Positions 1 through 8,303 of a DNA stretch of 20,967 nt are shown piece by piece; position 1 is the stretch's first letter; every line of letters begins with the position of its first letter. Location of the stretch: positions 1 through 20,967 of the IMG/VR virus record IMGVR_UViG_3300008012_000244; one strand, written 5' to 3'. This DNA comes from a virus. The notes under the pieces were generated by a model that saw only the letters and a program-made list of their open reading frames with translations, made no database searches and was not told where the DNA came from. The translations under genes were made by a program, and so were the position numbers.

Positions 1-2294
1 GCATTAATACCTGCTTGAACAACTCCACCTGCAGTTCTACTTTCTAATTTTTTAGTAAAAGTATTTTCTTGTGCATACTCTAGTGCATCTAAAAATTCAT
101 CTGCAGCTTCACCATTTTCTCTGGTGATATCTTCCATTCTATCAGCTACATATCTATCGAACTCTGAATACTTATTACCATTAGGTAATGTGAGGGTAGG
201 TTTAGTAGATAAGTTTTTGCCTAAAGCTTCAGTCACAATTTTAGAGTAAGCATAAGCTCTAAAGTTTATTTGTTTAAAGAACTCATCTTCTGCAGCAAGA
301 AATCTTGTGGGTGTCTCTACGACTTTTCCTACCATTGTTGTAGCTTTATCTACTTCGTAATCTAATTTTGTGTTATTCTTATCAAGAATAGTGTCACCCT
401 TTTTTAATGCTTGCCCTGCTCTTATCATGGAGTCTTTATAAAAATGCATTAAGCCTGCTAAAGTCGAGAGGGCTTCTCTACGAACAGTAGGATTCATAGT
501 TATTAAGCCACCTGCATATTGCTCAATAGGTCTTAGAGCCGCCATAATTAAGTTTGATGTCATGTTAATAACATGCGTTTTGGGGTTAGATAAAATGGCG
601 TTAATAAACAGTTTATTGGAATATTTAATTAATTGAGGGGCTGAGAAAAATCGTAGTAATTTTGTTTGGGCCTGAGTGTTCTCAGGATCAATATTCATTA
701 GTTTTTTGCGAAGTATCTTTGCTCCAGAGTTATTCTTAACTACCTTTCCTCTAATAACATCTTCAAGAAAATCATCTGTGACTGTTGGGATATCACCAAT
801 ATTGATTTGACCTGCAGATGTAATTCTTGCACCACTTTTACTGACACCTCTAAAATTATTATAAATTGTAGCTGCTACTTGAATTTGTTTTTCCACAATA
901 TCATCAGCAATATTTGAATTACGAGCATCCAGAGAAGCTTGTTTAATAATACCTTTATAAAGCATTTTCATTGCAATCATGGCAGCATCACCCTTTTCCA
1001 TATCTTTAGCTAGCTTGTAGGTATAATTAATTGCATTGGGTACATCATCCAACATAGCGTCTGCCTCAAGTAACACTTGATCGTGTGATTTAACACCATC
1101 TAAGTTTTTGGTAGACTCAATAGTATCAATCAGAGTCTTTGAAAAAATGATAAGGTCATCATCATTTTCAATTCCCATTCTTCTTAAATTGATAGGAACA
1201 TCTAAAGCTTCACTAATAGGCATCTCACCCATACGTGCTTTATTGATATTGTCTTTTAAAATTTGATTGTAGCTATCTCGGTTAACTTTTTTCTTAACAG
1301 ATTCAACTTCAGCATCTTTAACTTTAACACCTTTAATACTTTTGGGTTTTTCTCCCTCTGGAAATTCTTCGCCTTTATCTTTATTAGTAGTTGTTTCTAC
1401 TTCATCAGTCGTTTTAGTAATACTATCTGAAATTTCTTCACTAGCCTGATTAGCAGCCTTTGTTGCTTCCTCTGGACTTTTCTTAAAAGCATTTCTCGTG
1501 GCTTTAACGCCTCTAGCTAAGGCAAAGATAGTTTCTGTGCCAAATCCAAATGCAACACCTTCCAACATATTTTTAAATTTACCTTCGTAAAAAGTGTCAT
1601 CATCATCTGCAGCTAAATATGAAATATAACTATTTTCTAAACTTGGAAATTTATCGATTAAGAAATCTGTAAATCTTTCCTCATAGGCACTAAAAGCAGC
1701 AAAGTCTGCAATACCACCTTGAACGAAACTGCGACCTATATTTAAACCTTTTTTTCCTACCCAACCTAAGGATTTCAACGCTTTTCCACCAGTAATCCAT
1801 CCGACTGCAAATTGTGTAATATTGCCAGTTATGGACTCAGTCATACTGTCGTAAACTTCGCTTTCTTCTTCTTCAGTACCTGCTTCAGCAATAGCCACTG
1901 GATCAACAGGCTCTTCTTTGCTTTCTCTTAGCTTTTCTAATTCTTGAGCATTTTTATAACCAATAAGTCCATTGTCAGCATCATCACCAAAGACAACATT
2001 ACCTATATTAGTTACATCAGCTACATCATCTGCGATTTGACTAACTGTATTAAAAGTTTCTTTGACACCTTCGACTAAACCCTTAGCAGGGCCTTGAACA
2101 GCATCTAGTAATACTCCATCACCACTTTCAACTGGCTTATCTTTATTTATATTCGCATTATCAATTTCTGTTGGGATGTATTGGTCAGAAGAACCTGCAC
2201 CGTACTTAGCATCAAAGTCTGCTCTGGAGTCAGGATTAGTAACTAATAAATTTATTTCTTCAGGTGTGGGGGTGTTGGTTATATACGATACCAT
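1..2294 (-). CDS. Large internal virion protein, gp16-like (C-terminus beyond window)
   Basis: An open frame of 764 codons starts at ATG 2294 and runs off the window edge. The start shares its A with the stop of the gp15-like gene (TAATG). The protein is large and mixed hydrophilic/hydrophobic. It has an acidic, Thr/Glu/Lys-rich stretch around residues 290 to 330. Near residue 568 is a motif SNPKTHVINMTSN, and near residue 668 AAEDEFFKQINFRAYAY; I recall similar patterns from very large phage ejection or polyvalent proteins. Position as the last gene after gp13, gp14 and gp15 counterparts supports a T7 gp16 role: the inner-core protein ejected into the cell that helps form the DNA-translocating channel. 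Unlike T7 gp16, the N-terminus shows no lytic transglycosylase (SLT) domain: no ESR-type catalytic motif appears where T7 has it. Assignment rests mainly on synteny and size. Confidence 0.72.
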   Translation of the reverse strand, partial: MVSYITNTPTPEEINLLVTNPDSRADFDAKYGAGSSDQYIPTEIDNANINKDKPVESGDGVLLDAVQGPAKGLVEGVKETFNTVSQIADDVADVTNIGNVVFGDDADNGLIGYKNAQELEKLRESKEEPVDPVAIAEAGTEEEESEVYDSMTESITGNITQFAVGWITGGKALKSLGWVGKKGLNIGRSFVQGGIADFAAFSAYEERFTDFLIDKFPSLENSYISYLAADDDDTFYEGKFKNMLEGVAFGFGTETIFALARGVKATRNAFKKSPEEATKAANQASEEISDSITKTTDEVETTTNKDKGEEFPEGEKPKSIKGVKVKDAEVESVKKKVNRDSYNQILKDNINKARMGEMPISEALDVPINLRRMGIENDDDLIIFSKTLIDTIESTKNLDGVKSHDQVLLEADAMLDDVPNAINYTYKLAKDMEKGDAAMIAMKMLYKGIIKQASLDARNSNIADDIVEKQIQVAATIYNNFRGVSKSGARITSAGQINIGDIPTVTDDFLEDVIRGKVVKNNSGAKILRKKLMNIDPENTQAQTKLLRFFSAPQLIKYSNKLFINAILSNPKTHVINMTSNLIMAALRPIEQYAGGLITMNPTVRREALSTLAGLMHFYKDSMIRAGQALKKGDTILDKNNTKLDYEVDKATTMVGKVVETPTRFLAAEDEFFKQINFRAYAYSKIVTEALGKNLSTKPTLTLPNGNKYSEFDRYVADRMEDITRENGEAADEFLDALEYAQENTFTKKLESRTAGGVVQAGIN

Positions 2295-3976
2295 TAATTA
2301 TTACTCTCCGATGTTGGTGTCATGTTTAATTCTGTTTGCTTAGCTGCTTTAGCTTCTAAATACCCTTTATAAAGAACATCTTTTCTTTCACGCATTTCCT
2401 TATTAAATTGCAAAACTTTTCCGTCATCAGATAATTTTTCATCAGCCATAATATTTCTAGCAATGATGTAAGATGACTCTAAGAAAGCTAATTCTGTATT
2501 TTCTCTTAATATTGTTAATTCGGGTGTTTCGATATCTAAATTTGTTGCAGCTAATTCAATATCAAATACACTTCTAAGTTGTTTATATGTAGGGTCTGTA
2601 AATAAGATAGAATTAGATAAATCAAAGTTCTTAACTAATTTTTCAATAAGAGCAGTTCCTTCATCATAAGGAATTTTTCCATCTATCATTCCCTTTTGAA
2701 TATCTTGTTGAAGAAAACTTCTTCTAGGGTTGTTAATTACTTCTAATTCATAATCTCTAATTAACTCAGGATCAGGGATAACATTTTCATTTGTAAGGCT
2801 GTCTATTAAGACATCACGACTAGCAATTAGTTGATTGTAAGTTTCTGCAGGGAGTTGTACTTCATTCTCTAGTTCCCACTGCTTAATCCATTCTTCAGTG
2901 TTTCTGAGAACATTAATGTCATTTCTAAACGCATCGTAATAATTTTCGTTGATTAATCGGGTTATTTTATTTCGAGTCGTAGTCTCTTCCCATTCCTCAA
3001 ACTTACGATTTTGGCGGTTTTTTGTAAGAATATAATCTTCAGTAGATGCTTTTTGTTCAACTGCATAAGCTGTATTTCCTAATCGAGAGCCACTATTTTT
3101 ATCAGTAACAATATTATCTAGGATGTCTAAGTAATCACTGTTTTCAGTTTGCGAAGCATAAGCAACGATTGAGTCTATAATTGTTTTATTAGCATCATCA
3201 AAATCCATACCATCTGCAGTTAAATCATCTAATCGTTGTTGAATTAAAGAAGATGCATATAGGAATCTTTTTTCATAATTTGATAATCCTTCAGCATTGG
3301 GAAAAGTAGATAACTCTGCATCTAATTTATCATTAGATATCTTCAGTGCATCTTGGATTTCATTAGTAGTTTCTTTAAATAATAATTCTTTTTGCATTCT
3401 CTCAATCTCTGCAATCTGTTTTGCACGATGTACTTGATTGAGTTCTGCATAAGTTGCATTTGCATCTGGAATAAATGCTTCAGCTAAAGTAGCAGGATTA
3501 TAACTACCTAACTTTTTTTCTTGATAAAACTCTTGTGATTTAGATTGGAAGAACTTATCAAAGGCCAAAGGATCATCATCACGATAAACATTATTACTAT
3601 TCCACTCATCAAAAATTCTTGCCTTAAATTCACGAGCATCTTGTTTGAGCTGAGATTTAGCTAATTGATTAATGTAGTAAGGTGATGCACCTTGGGGGAT
3701 GACTTTATCTTTTATAAGTTGTTTAAATCCATCTTTATTTTGTTTAATTTTTTCAAAGTCTGCAATGGCCTGAGCTTCATCAGTAATTTTTGTTCTTTCT
3801 TCTTTGACTAAATTATATTTATTTAAAGAGGTACTAAATCCACTAAGTGAATTAATTAAATCTTGTACTGCAGGATTTTGTGGTCTTTCTCTAGCAGGAA
3901 TAAAATTATCTACTACACGAGATGTTACACTAGGTAGTTCAGGGGGAGCGAGTTGAGGTAAGTTAATTTTTGCCAT
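2294..3976 (-). CDS. Internal virion protein, gp15-like
   Basis: This 560-residue protein lies between the gp14-like and gp16-like genes and is joined to both by TAATG one-base overlaps, so the three are probably translated in a coupled way. It is strongly hydrophilic and predicted largely helical, rich in Glu, Asp, Lys, Asn and Gln, with no signal peptide or membrane segment. The first 40 residues are Pro-rich (INLPQLAPPELPS). T7 gp15 is longer (747 residues). In T7 the protein forms the middle layer of the internal core and, after ejection, part of the periplasmic channel for DNA entry. Function here is inferred from gene order, size class and composition; I cannot point to a diagnostic motif. 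The ATG at 3976 is chosen because it overlaps the preceding stop exactly. Confidence 0.8.
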   Translation of the reverse strand: MAKINLPQLAPPELPSVTSRVVDNFIPARERPQNPAVQDLINSLSGFSTSLNKYNLVKEERTKITDEAQAIADFEKIKQNKDGFKQLIKDKVIPQGASPYYINQLAKSQLKQDAREFKARIFDEWNSNNVYRDDDPLAFDKFFQSKSQEFYQEKKLGSYNPATLAEAFIPDANATYAELNQVHRAKQIAEIERMQKELLFKETTNEIQDALKISNDKLDAELSTFPNAEGLSNYEKRFLYASSLIQQRLDDLTADGMDFDDANKTIIDSIVAYASQTENSDYLDILDNIVTDKNSGSRLGNTAYAVEQKASTEDYILTKNRQNRKFEEWEETTTRNKITRLINENYYDAFRNDINVLRNTEEWIKQWELENEVQLPAETYNQLIASRDVLIDSLTNENVIPDPELIRDYELEVINNPRRSFLQQDIQKGMIDGKIPYDEGTALIEKLVKNFDLSNSILFTDPTYKQLRSVFDIELAATNLDIETPELTILRENTELAFLESSYIIARNIMADEKLSDDGKVLQFNKEMRERKDVLYKGYLEAKAAKQTELNMTPTSESNN

Positions 3977-4650
3977 TAAAGTTTGCCGAGTATTTGTTGA
4001 TTTTGTTGAGCAATTTGTTCTTCTAATTGCTTTGATTGTTGTGAGGATTGATAATCTAAATAGTTTTGACCAAATGCAAAAGCAGCAGAGGCAAAGGTTG
4101 TAACGTAATCAACCTTCGGTACGTAGACTTGTCTTGCTTGTTGGTTTAAAGCAATAGACTCAAAATTAGCCCTAGATTGGGCAGTTTCTGCTTCTAAATT
4201 ACTTAGAATAGAATTGTTATAGTTGCCTTCTTGACGAAGATAATCATTCACTAATCTATCTAATGCACCACCACCTATATTTTCAGCAGCAGTTCTGACA
4301 GTAGCTCGAGCTTTACGACCTGCAATAGCATTAGAATAAAGCTTTGCTTGTTCTCTTCTTCTTACTTGTCGTATTCTTAATTTTTCAGACCTATCCGCAT
4401 TCAACCTAGCTAAAAAGGCATTGCGGTTATTTTCCTTAGCAACCCTATTAGCCTCTTGTTGTTGTTTGATTGAATTAATAAGAGAGAAAGCTTGCCCTAA
4501 ACCTTGAAGGGTTAAGCTGCTAAAGAGACCAGTTGATGCTGTTGCAGTAGTAGCTGCCAAAGCTCCTGCTTGGCCTGCTGCTAATGCTGCACCTGCTCCT
4601 GCCGCTCCTGCTGAAGCACCTAATAAAGGTGCAATTAATGGAACGCACAT
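3976..4650 (-). CDS. Internal virion protein, gp14-like
   Basis: The 224-residue protein begins MC, as T7 gp14 does. It has an Ala/Gly-rich hydrophobic N-terminal third (residues 5 to 45) suited to membrane insertion, a basic helical middle (RRREQAKLYSNAIAGRKAR) and a motif ENIGGGALDRLVND around residues 123 to 136. That motif aligns with the GESMLEGSSMDRI segment of T7 gp14. A Gln-rich tail follows, after a short hydrophobic patch (TTFASAAFAFG). T7 gp14 is 196 residues; it is ejected first and forms a pore in the outer membrane. The start at 4650 lies 16 bases inside the gp13-like gene, and the MC start supports it. The stop overlaps the gp15-like start in TAATG. Confidence 0.86.
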   Translation of the reverse strand: MCVPLIAPLLGASAGAAGAGAALAAGQAGALAATTATASTGLFSSLTLQGLGQAFSLINSIKQQQEANRVAKENNRNAFLARLNADRSEKLRIRQVRRREQAKLYSNAIAGRKARATVRTAAENIGGGALDRLVNDYLRQEGNYNNSILSNLEAETAQSRANFESIALNQQARQVYVPKVDYVTTFASAAFAFGQNYLDYQSSQQSKQLEEQIAQQNQQILGKL

Positions 4651-5084
4651 GTTCTTACAAATGTATAAAAAGGTTTATTTTCATATCCTAAGTTTTGTTT
4701 ATTAATAAAAGTGAAGCCACACCATTTTAACCATTTGATATGAACATCATTACGAGCATCACAAACATTATGTAATAGTGGGTATTGTTGATTTAAGTAA
4801 TCTATAAGTTTTTTGTTTTCTCTTAAAAATTTTCTACTGATTTCTGAAAGACGATCCGAAGCTAACATCCAGATAGTTGCGGGTTGATTAATTTCTCCAC
4901 AGATACCAAAGATTGCTATGACACTTTTATCATCAGCAATAGAAATGCAGATATTAGAATTTAAATATCCTATTAATAAAGCCTGCAGACCATCTATGTT
5001 TCCATAAGCTTGACATTCTTGTAAGTCGGCTTTTCTTAAATTCTTTCCTAATTCTTCACAATCTTTTAATGAGGTTATCCTCAT
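4635..5084 (-). CDS. gp13-like virion assembly protein (GNAT-like fold, DUF2833 type)
   Basis: The frame is open up to 5171, but I place the start at ATG 5084 (149 residues, MRITSLKDCEEL). This lies just after the gp12 stop and avoids an 80-base overlap; no clear Shine-Dalgarno supports either choice. The middle and C-terminus follow the T7 gp13 pattern: a TIWMLASDRLSEISRKFL segment, then DARNDVHIKWLKWCGFTF and a closing FYTFVR strand. This layout looks like the acetyltransferase-type fold (N-x-x-H/I-KWL near the end). T7 gp13 is 138 residues and is needed for infectious virions. Gene order gp12, gp13, gp14 matches T7. Enzymatic activity should not be assumed. Confidence 0.78.
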   Translation of the reverse strand: MRITSLKDCEELGKNLRKADLQECQAYGNIDGLQALLIGYLNSNICISIADDKSVIAIFGICGEINQPATIWMLASDRLSEISRKFLRENKKLIDYLNQQYPLLHNVCDARNDVHIKWLKWCGFTFINKQNLGYENKPFYTFVRTCAFH

Positions 5085-5091
5085 ATAAGGT

Positions 5092-7482
5092 TTATGTGTT
5101 TTGTGATGACTGTTGGTTGTAGAAACCTTGCCATTCTGCATTGATGAATGCACTGGGTAAGTATTCGTCATTTGTTAATTTTACGACTAGACCTTCATTT
5201 CTTGATAAAATTGGAAACGTGTAATCTCCATCTTCTAGGTTGATACCATTGACTGTACCTTCACCAACTAATGCACCTGTAAAGGTTTCAATAGATGTAC
5301 TTCTATTTTTAGGAGTTATTTCCACCTTAAAATGGCCAGTATTATCATAGGTTACAGTCCATTTTCTTATTTGAAGTCGACCTTCTTTTATGGCTGTTTG
5401 GCTTTGTGATTGTCCGTATTGGATATACTGCTGTGAGAACTGATACTCGAAAGTATATTTCTCACCAATGAAAAATTTCGTTGCAGTTTGGTCACCTGAT
5501 ACAACAAGAGTATTACTCCCAGTAGAGACAACAGGTATAATTTGACCTGCAATAGTTGAATTAGCATTTACGTTCCTTGTGACTACCTGCATTGTATCAT
5601 CAATGGCATACGGTAGTGTGATTGTAGTTTTATTTGTTGTTGAATTATATGCAGTAGATAATCCTGTACTAGACTCATTAAGCTTCATGTCTAGATGTGT
5701 TAAATAAGTAGAGTCAGTATCTACAACTGCAGGGGCAGTTTGAATTTTTACTAAATGAACTCCATCAGTTCTTTCTATTAAAAGATATAAATCAGTATCT
5801 ATAAAATCTACATTTAATATTTTTGTATCTGTTGAATTACCATATGTCCATTTATGCCAAGCTGATTGTAACCTTTGGTTATTTGCAAGATACCATTGAT
5901 AGACATAAACAGTATTTGGGTCATCATCACTTAATACACAAATAATATTTTCATTAGTAGAAACTGCCATTTTAAAAACATTAGCAGGAATATACTTGGG
6001 TACAGCAGATGTTATATCATCAGCATCATTTTGATCCGAGTCTGGTCTAATGAAAAACTCACGAACACCTGAGAATTGTCCTTTGTTAAATAGAAAGTAA
6101 ATATTTTTACCTGCTGAAATAGGCTTACAATCTTTTGAATTTTCAAAATCTGTAGTTGTTGCTACATCAACATTACTAGCTGTAAGAGTAGTTGAGCCTC
6201 TTAATAAAAATTGTGATTGGTCACTGAATAATAATAAATCTTCGTTAAAGGGAATGGCGTGTCTAAGAATAGAAACTTTTGTATGTGATACTGCAACGTC
6301 AATAGGGTCAGAGTCTAAAATAGTTGTTACTGTCTCAGGATAGAATTTAAAAAACTCACCCGCTCTCGACATAATAACATTTTCATCTGATAGAAAACCT
6401 AATCGGTTACGATGGAAATAAATGTCAGCAATTTTGCTATCAACAAAAGAAGGATTAGGAGAGGATAATTCATCCCCTACTACTCGGCCTCCCCAATTAG
6501 GAACACTATAATCAGTGCCAGAAATGGTATAAGTAGAGCCATTACAAGGCGTAAAACGAAAGTTACCATCAGCTTGTCTTATTAAAACATGAGGCATGGT
6601 AGAAACATCAAGGCTATCTTTTGTGCCTCCTACTACAGTTTCTTCGTACACACCCCCATCTGTAGAACTATCAGTTTTGTATTTCACATAATAATTATCA
6701 AATGCGTTTGCAGGGTCTCCGGTTATCTCAACTTGAAAACCATCAGTGGCTCTTTTAGGTAAGTTACTAAAACTATCTGTTGATCCTTTAATAACCTGAC
6801 TAGCTTGGTTACCATAACCATCTGTTGCAGAAATAGTAAAATCAGTAGCTTTGCTGATATGTATATCACTTCCAAGCTTCGTAACTGTAAAACCTGATAA
6901 AGAATTTATCTGACTAAAAATTTGGTCAATAATATAAGTTGATTGATATTCAGAAGCAGTAGTAGTTGAAGTGTAATTATAATCGGTGCCATCTATATTC
7001 AACGTATATTTAGTTTGGTCTACACCTTGAGTTACAGAATAGATTGCCTCAAAGGGTCTTGCTGCTGTTACAGCACTGTCCATAGCAACTGTTTGTGATG
7101 TGTTAACTAAAAAGGTGAAGTCTGCAATAGTTACAGCACGAAAATTATTTTTAGGATTAGCTATGTTTAAATAGGAAGTGCCACTTGGAGTGTTAACTGT
7201 GTAGCTTGTTCCGTCAATACCATAAACTTCAATGTTATTTTGTGTGATAATAAGAATATATCTTTCGTTAGTGTCACGATTTATAGAATGAATGAATGCA
7301 TTTGAATATGCAGAGTTAGAAACTTTTTTAATAAATTCTGTAGGTGGTCTTTTTTTCAATCCCTCTACTACAGAGCTAAAACCATTAATTTGGCTTTCTC
7401 CTTGTGAGCCTAGTCGTAGTGTTTCTGCTTGTTGCGAAACTCCATTGACTAAATTGGGAATGGAATGATTGATTAAAGGCAT
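5092..7482 (-). CDS. Tail tubular protein B (nozzle), gp12-like
   Basis: The protein has 796 residues, essentially the size of T7 gp12 (794). Its N-terminus carries the family signature: NLVNGVSQQAETLRLGSQGE, then NGFSSVVEGLKKRPPTEFI (residues 9 to 51). T7 gp12 has KGGISQQPDILR followed by NGWSSETEGLQKRPP at the same place. In T7-like phages this protein forms the tapering nozzle of the short tail and anchors the tail fibres. The body is rich in Thr, Ser, Asp and beta-type strands, as expected for a propeller-like structure. The start ATG at 7482 overlaps the stop of the tail tubular A gene (TAATG), so the two tail proteins are probably coupled. No truncation is seen. Confidence 0.97.
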   Translation of the reverse strand: MPLINHSIPNLVNGVSQQAETLRLGSQGESQINGFSSVVEGLKKRPPTEFIKKVSNSAYSNAFIHSINRDTNERYILIITQNNIEVYGIDGTSYTVNTPSGTSYLNIANPKNNFRAVTIADFTFLVNTSQTVAMDSAVTAARPFEAIYSVTQGVDQTKYTLNIDGTDYNYTSTTTASEYQSTYIIDQIFSQINSLSGFTVTKLGSDIHISKATDFTISATDGYGNQASQVIKGSTDSFSNLPKRATDGFQVEITGDPANAFDNYYVKYKTDSSTDGGVYEETVVGGTKDSLDVSTMPHVLIRQADGNFRFTPCNGSTYTISGTDYSVPNWGGRVVGDELSSPNPSFVDSKIADIYFHRNRLGFLSDENVIMSRAGEFFKFYPETVTTILDSDPIDVAVSHTKVSILRHAIPFNEDLLLFSDQSQFLLRGSTTLTASNVDVATTTDFENSKDCKPISAGKNIYFLFNKGQFSGVREFFIRPDSDQNDADDITSAVPKYIPANVFKMAVSTNENIICVLSDDDPNTVYVYQWYLANNQRLQSAWHKWTYGNSTDTKILNVDFIDTDLYLLIERTDGVHLVKIQTAPAVVDTDSTYLTHLDMKLNESSTGLSTAYNSTTNKTTITLPYAIDDTMQVVTRNVNANSTIAGQIIPVVSTGSNTLVVSGDQTATKFFIGEKYTFEYQFSQQYIQYGQSQSQTAIKEGRLQIRKWTVTYDNTGHFKVEITPKNRSTSIETFTGALVGEGTVNGINLEDGDYTFPILSRNEGLVVKLTNDEYLPSAFINAEWQGFYNQQSSQNT

Positions 7483-8081
7483 TAGGAAATTTTATGGCCA
7501 CGACTTATGATATTAAAAGTGTCGTAAGAATTAAAAATATTAGTGTCAGCAGTATCTGCTTCTTCTTGTTTTAATATTGTTAGAGCATTAAATTCATCAA
7601 CTTGGCCAAACTTGTGAAGTGTGGTTGCTCCTAGTGTTCTATCTTGGAATATTCTTGCGGCTCTAATAGTTATGTAGCGTCTACCGTTTTCTGGTAATTC
7701 ATCAAAAGGTAAATAAAGGATCACTTTAGCATCTAAGGCTTCATCAAAAACAAAGGTATTTCCTTGTTTATTAAACAAAAAGCTACCTCTTTTAATAACG
7801 TCATATTTACTTAGTGCGTATTGATTAATGTCTAAATCTACTCGCATAATGTTATCAGCGAGGGGTATCTTGCTGTCAGTATCTAGACTTAATGTATATT
7901 TATAAAAAGAGTTAAAATGCCAACCTGCAGCTTGCACCTCTCTACTAATCTCATTAATAGCATTATTAGCGAGAGTCGCATCTATAGGTAGCGTTCCTGT
8001 TAAACTATTAACGGGTGACTCACCAATTGTGTGAAGTAATGTATTTACAGCTTCGAGCTGTGTTGTTCCTGAAAGTGCCAT
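7482..8081 (-). CDS. Tail tubular protein A (adaptor/gatekeeper), gp11-like
   Basis: This 199-residue protein is close to T7 gp11 in size (196). The N-terminus LEAVNTLLHTIGESPVNSL, followed by INEISREVQAAGWHFN, is the standard gp11 pattern (T7: LSAVNDILASIGEPPV, then INRQIQSRGWTFN). A second match is YITIRAARIFQDRTLG, corresponding to YWIVTKASRQFNNRFFG, with a following QEEADTAD helix. The protein forms the twelve-subunit ring between portal and nozzle. The start at ATG 8081 lies 37 bases inside the small upstream gene and has no strong Shine-Dalgarno. Its stop overlaps the gp12 start. Confidence 0.95.
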   Translation of the reverse strand: MALSGTTQLEAVNTLLHTIGESPVNSLTGTLPIDATLANNAINEISREVQAAGWHFNSFYKYTLSLDTDSKIPLADNIMRVDLDINQYALSKYDVIKRGSFLFNKQGNTFVFDEALDAKVILYLPFDELPENGRRYITIRAARIFQDRTLGATTLHKFGQVDEFNALTILKQEEADTADTNIFNSYDTFNIISRGHKIS

Positions 8082-8260
8082 GGTTTACAAGATATTTGAT
8101 AATGTTTGATATTTAGTTCTTTTAAGAAATCAATCGTTTCTAAAACTTTATAATTACACTGTTCATAAGTATCGTAATATTCTTGAACGATTGAACATTG
8201 TGGAAGATTGCTTTCATCTACCACGCAGATAAAACCAATAAGAATTAAAATTGATTTCAT
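8045..8260 (-). CDS. Small putative exported protein with several cysteines
   Basis: The 71-residue frame begins MKSILILIGFICVVDESNL, which looks like a short signal peptide or N-terminal membrane anchor (hydrophobic residues 3 to 14). It then carries Cys22, Cys36 and Cys58 in a Tyr/Glu-rich body (YYDTYEQCNYKVLETIDFL). It sits directly after the post-capsid terminator and overlaps the tail tubular A start by 37 bases. There is no visible Shine-Dalgarno. It fills the only space between capsid and gp11 genes and its composition looks protein-like, so I think it is real. I do not recognise the family. A periplasmic protein acting on the host envelope is possible but unproven. Confidence 0.55.
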   Translation of the reverse strand: MKSILILIGFICVVDESNLPQCSIVQEYYDTYEQCNYKVLETIDFLKELNIKHYQISCKPWHFQEQHSSKL

Positions 8261-8271
8261 AAAAAAGAGCA

Positions 8272-8291
8272 GAGGGGAATTTAATCCCCTC
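8272..8291 (-). terminator. Factor-independent terminator after the capsid gene (T-phi position)
   Basis: On the minus strand a GAGGGG stem pairs with CCCCTC across a short AT-rich loop; one further A-T pair gives a 7-base-pair stem and 6-base loop. After a TGCTC spacer comes a run of six T (8266 to 8261) ending at the ATG of the next gene. It begins just after the capsid stop. T7 has its single major terminator, T-phi, at this same place. The spacer before the T-run makes it probably leaky, which would lower expression of tail genes relative to capsid. Confidence 0.65.
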
Positions 8292-8303
8292 CACTTTTAG
8301 TTA

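Noticed and set aside
5085-5171. N-terminal extension of the gp13-like gene by 29 residues
   Set aside because: It overlaps the end of gp12, is low-complexity and has no family counterpart; the ATG at 5084 fits gp13 length.
7936-7955. TTAGTAGAGAGGTG on the minus strand inside the tail tubular A gene
   Set aside because: Three-base insertion in the core and a coding position encoding the conserved EISREV segment.
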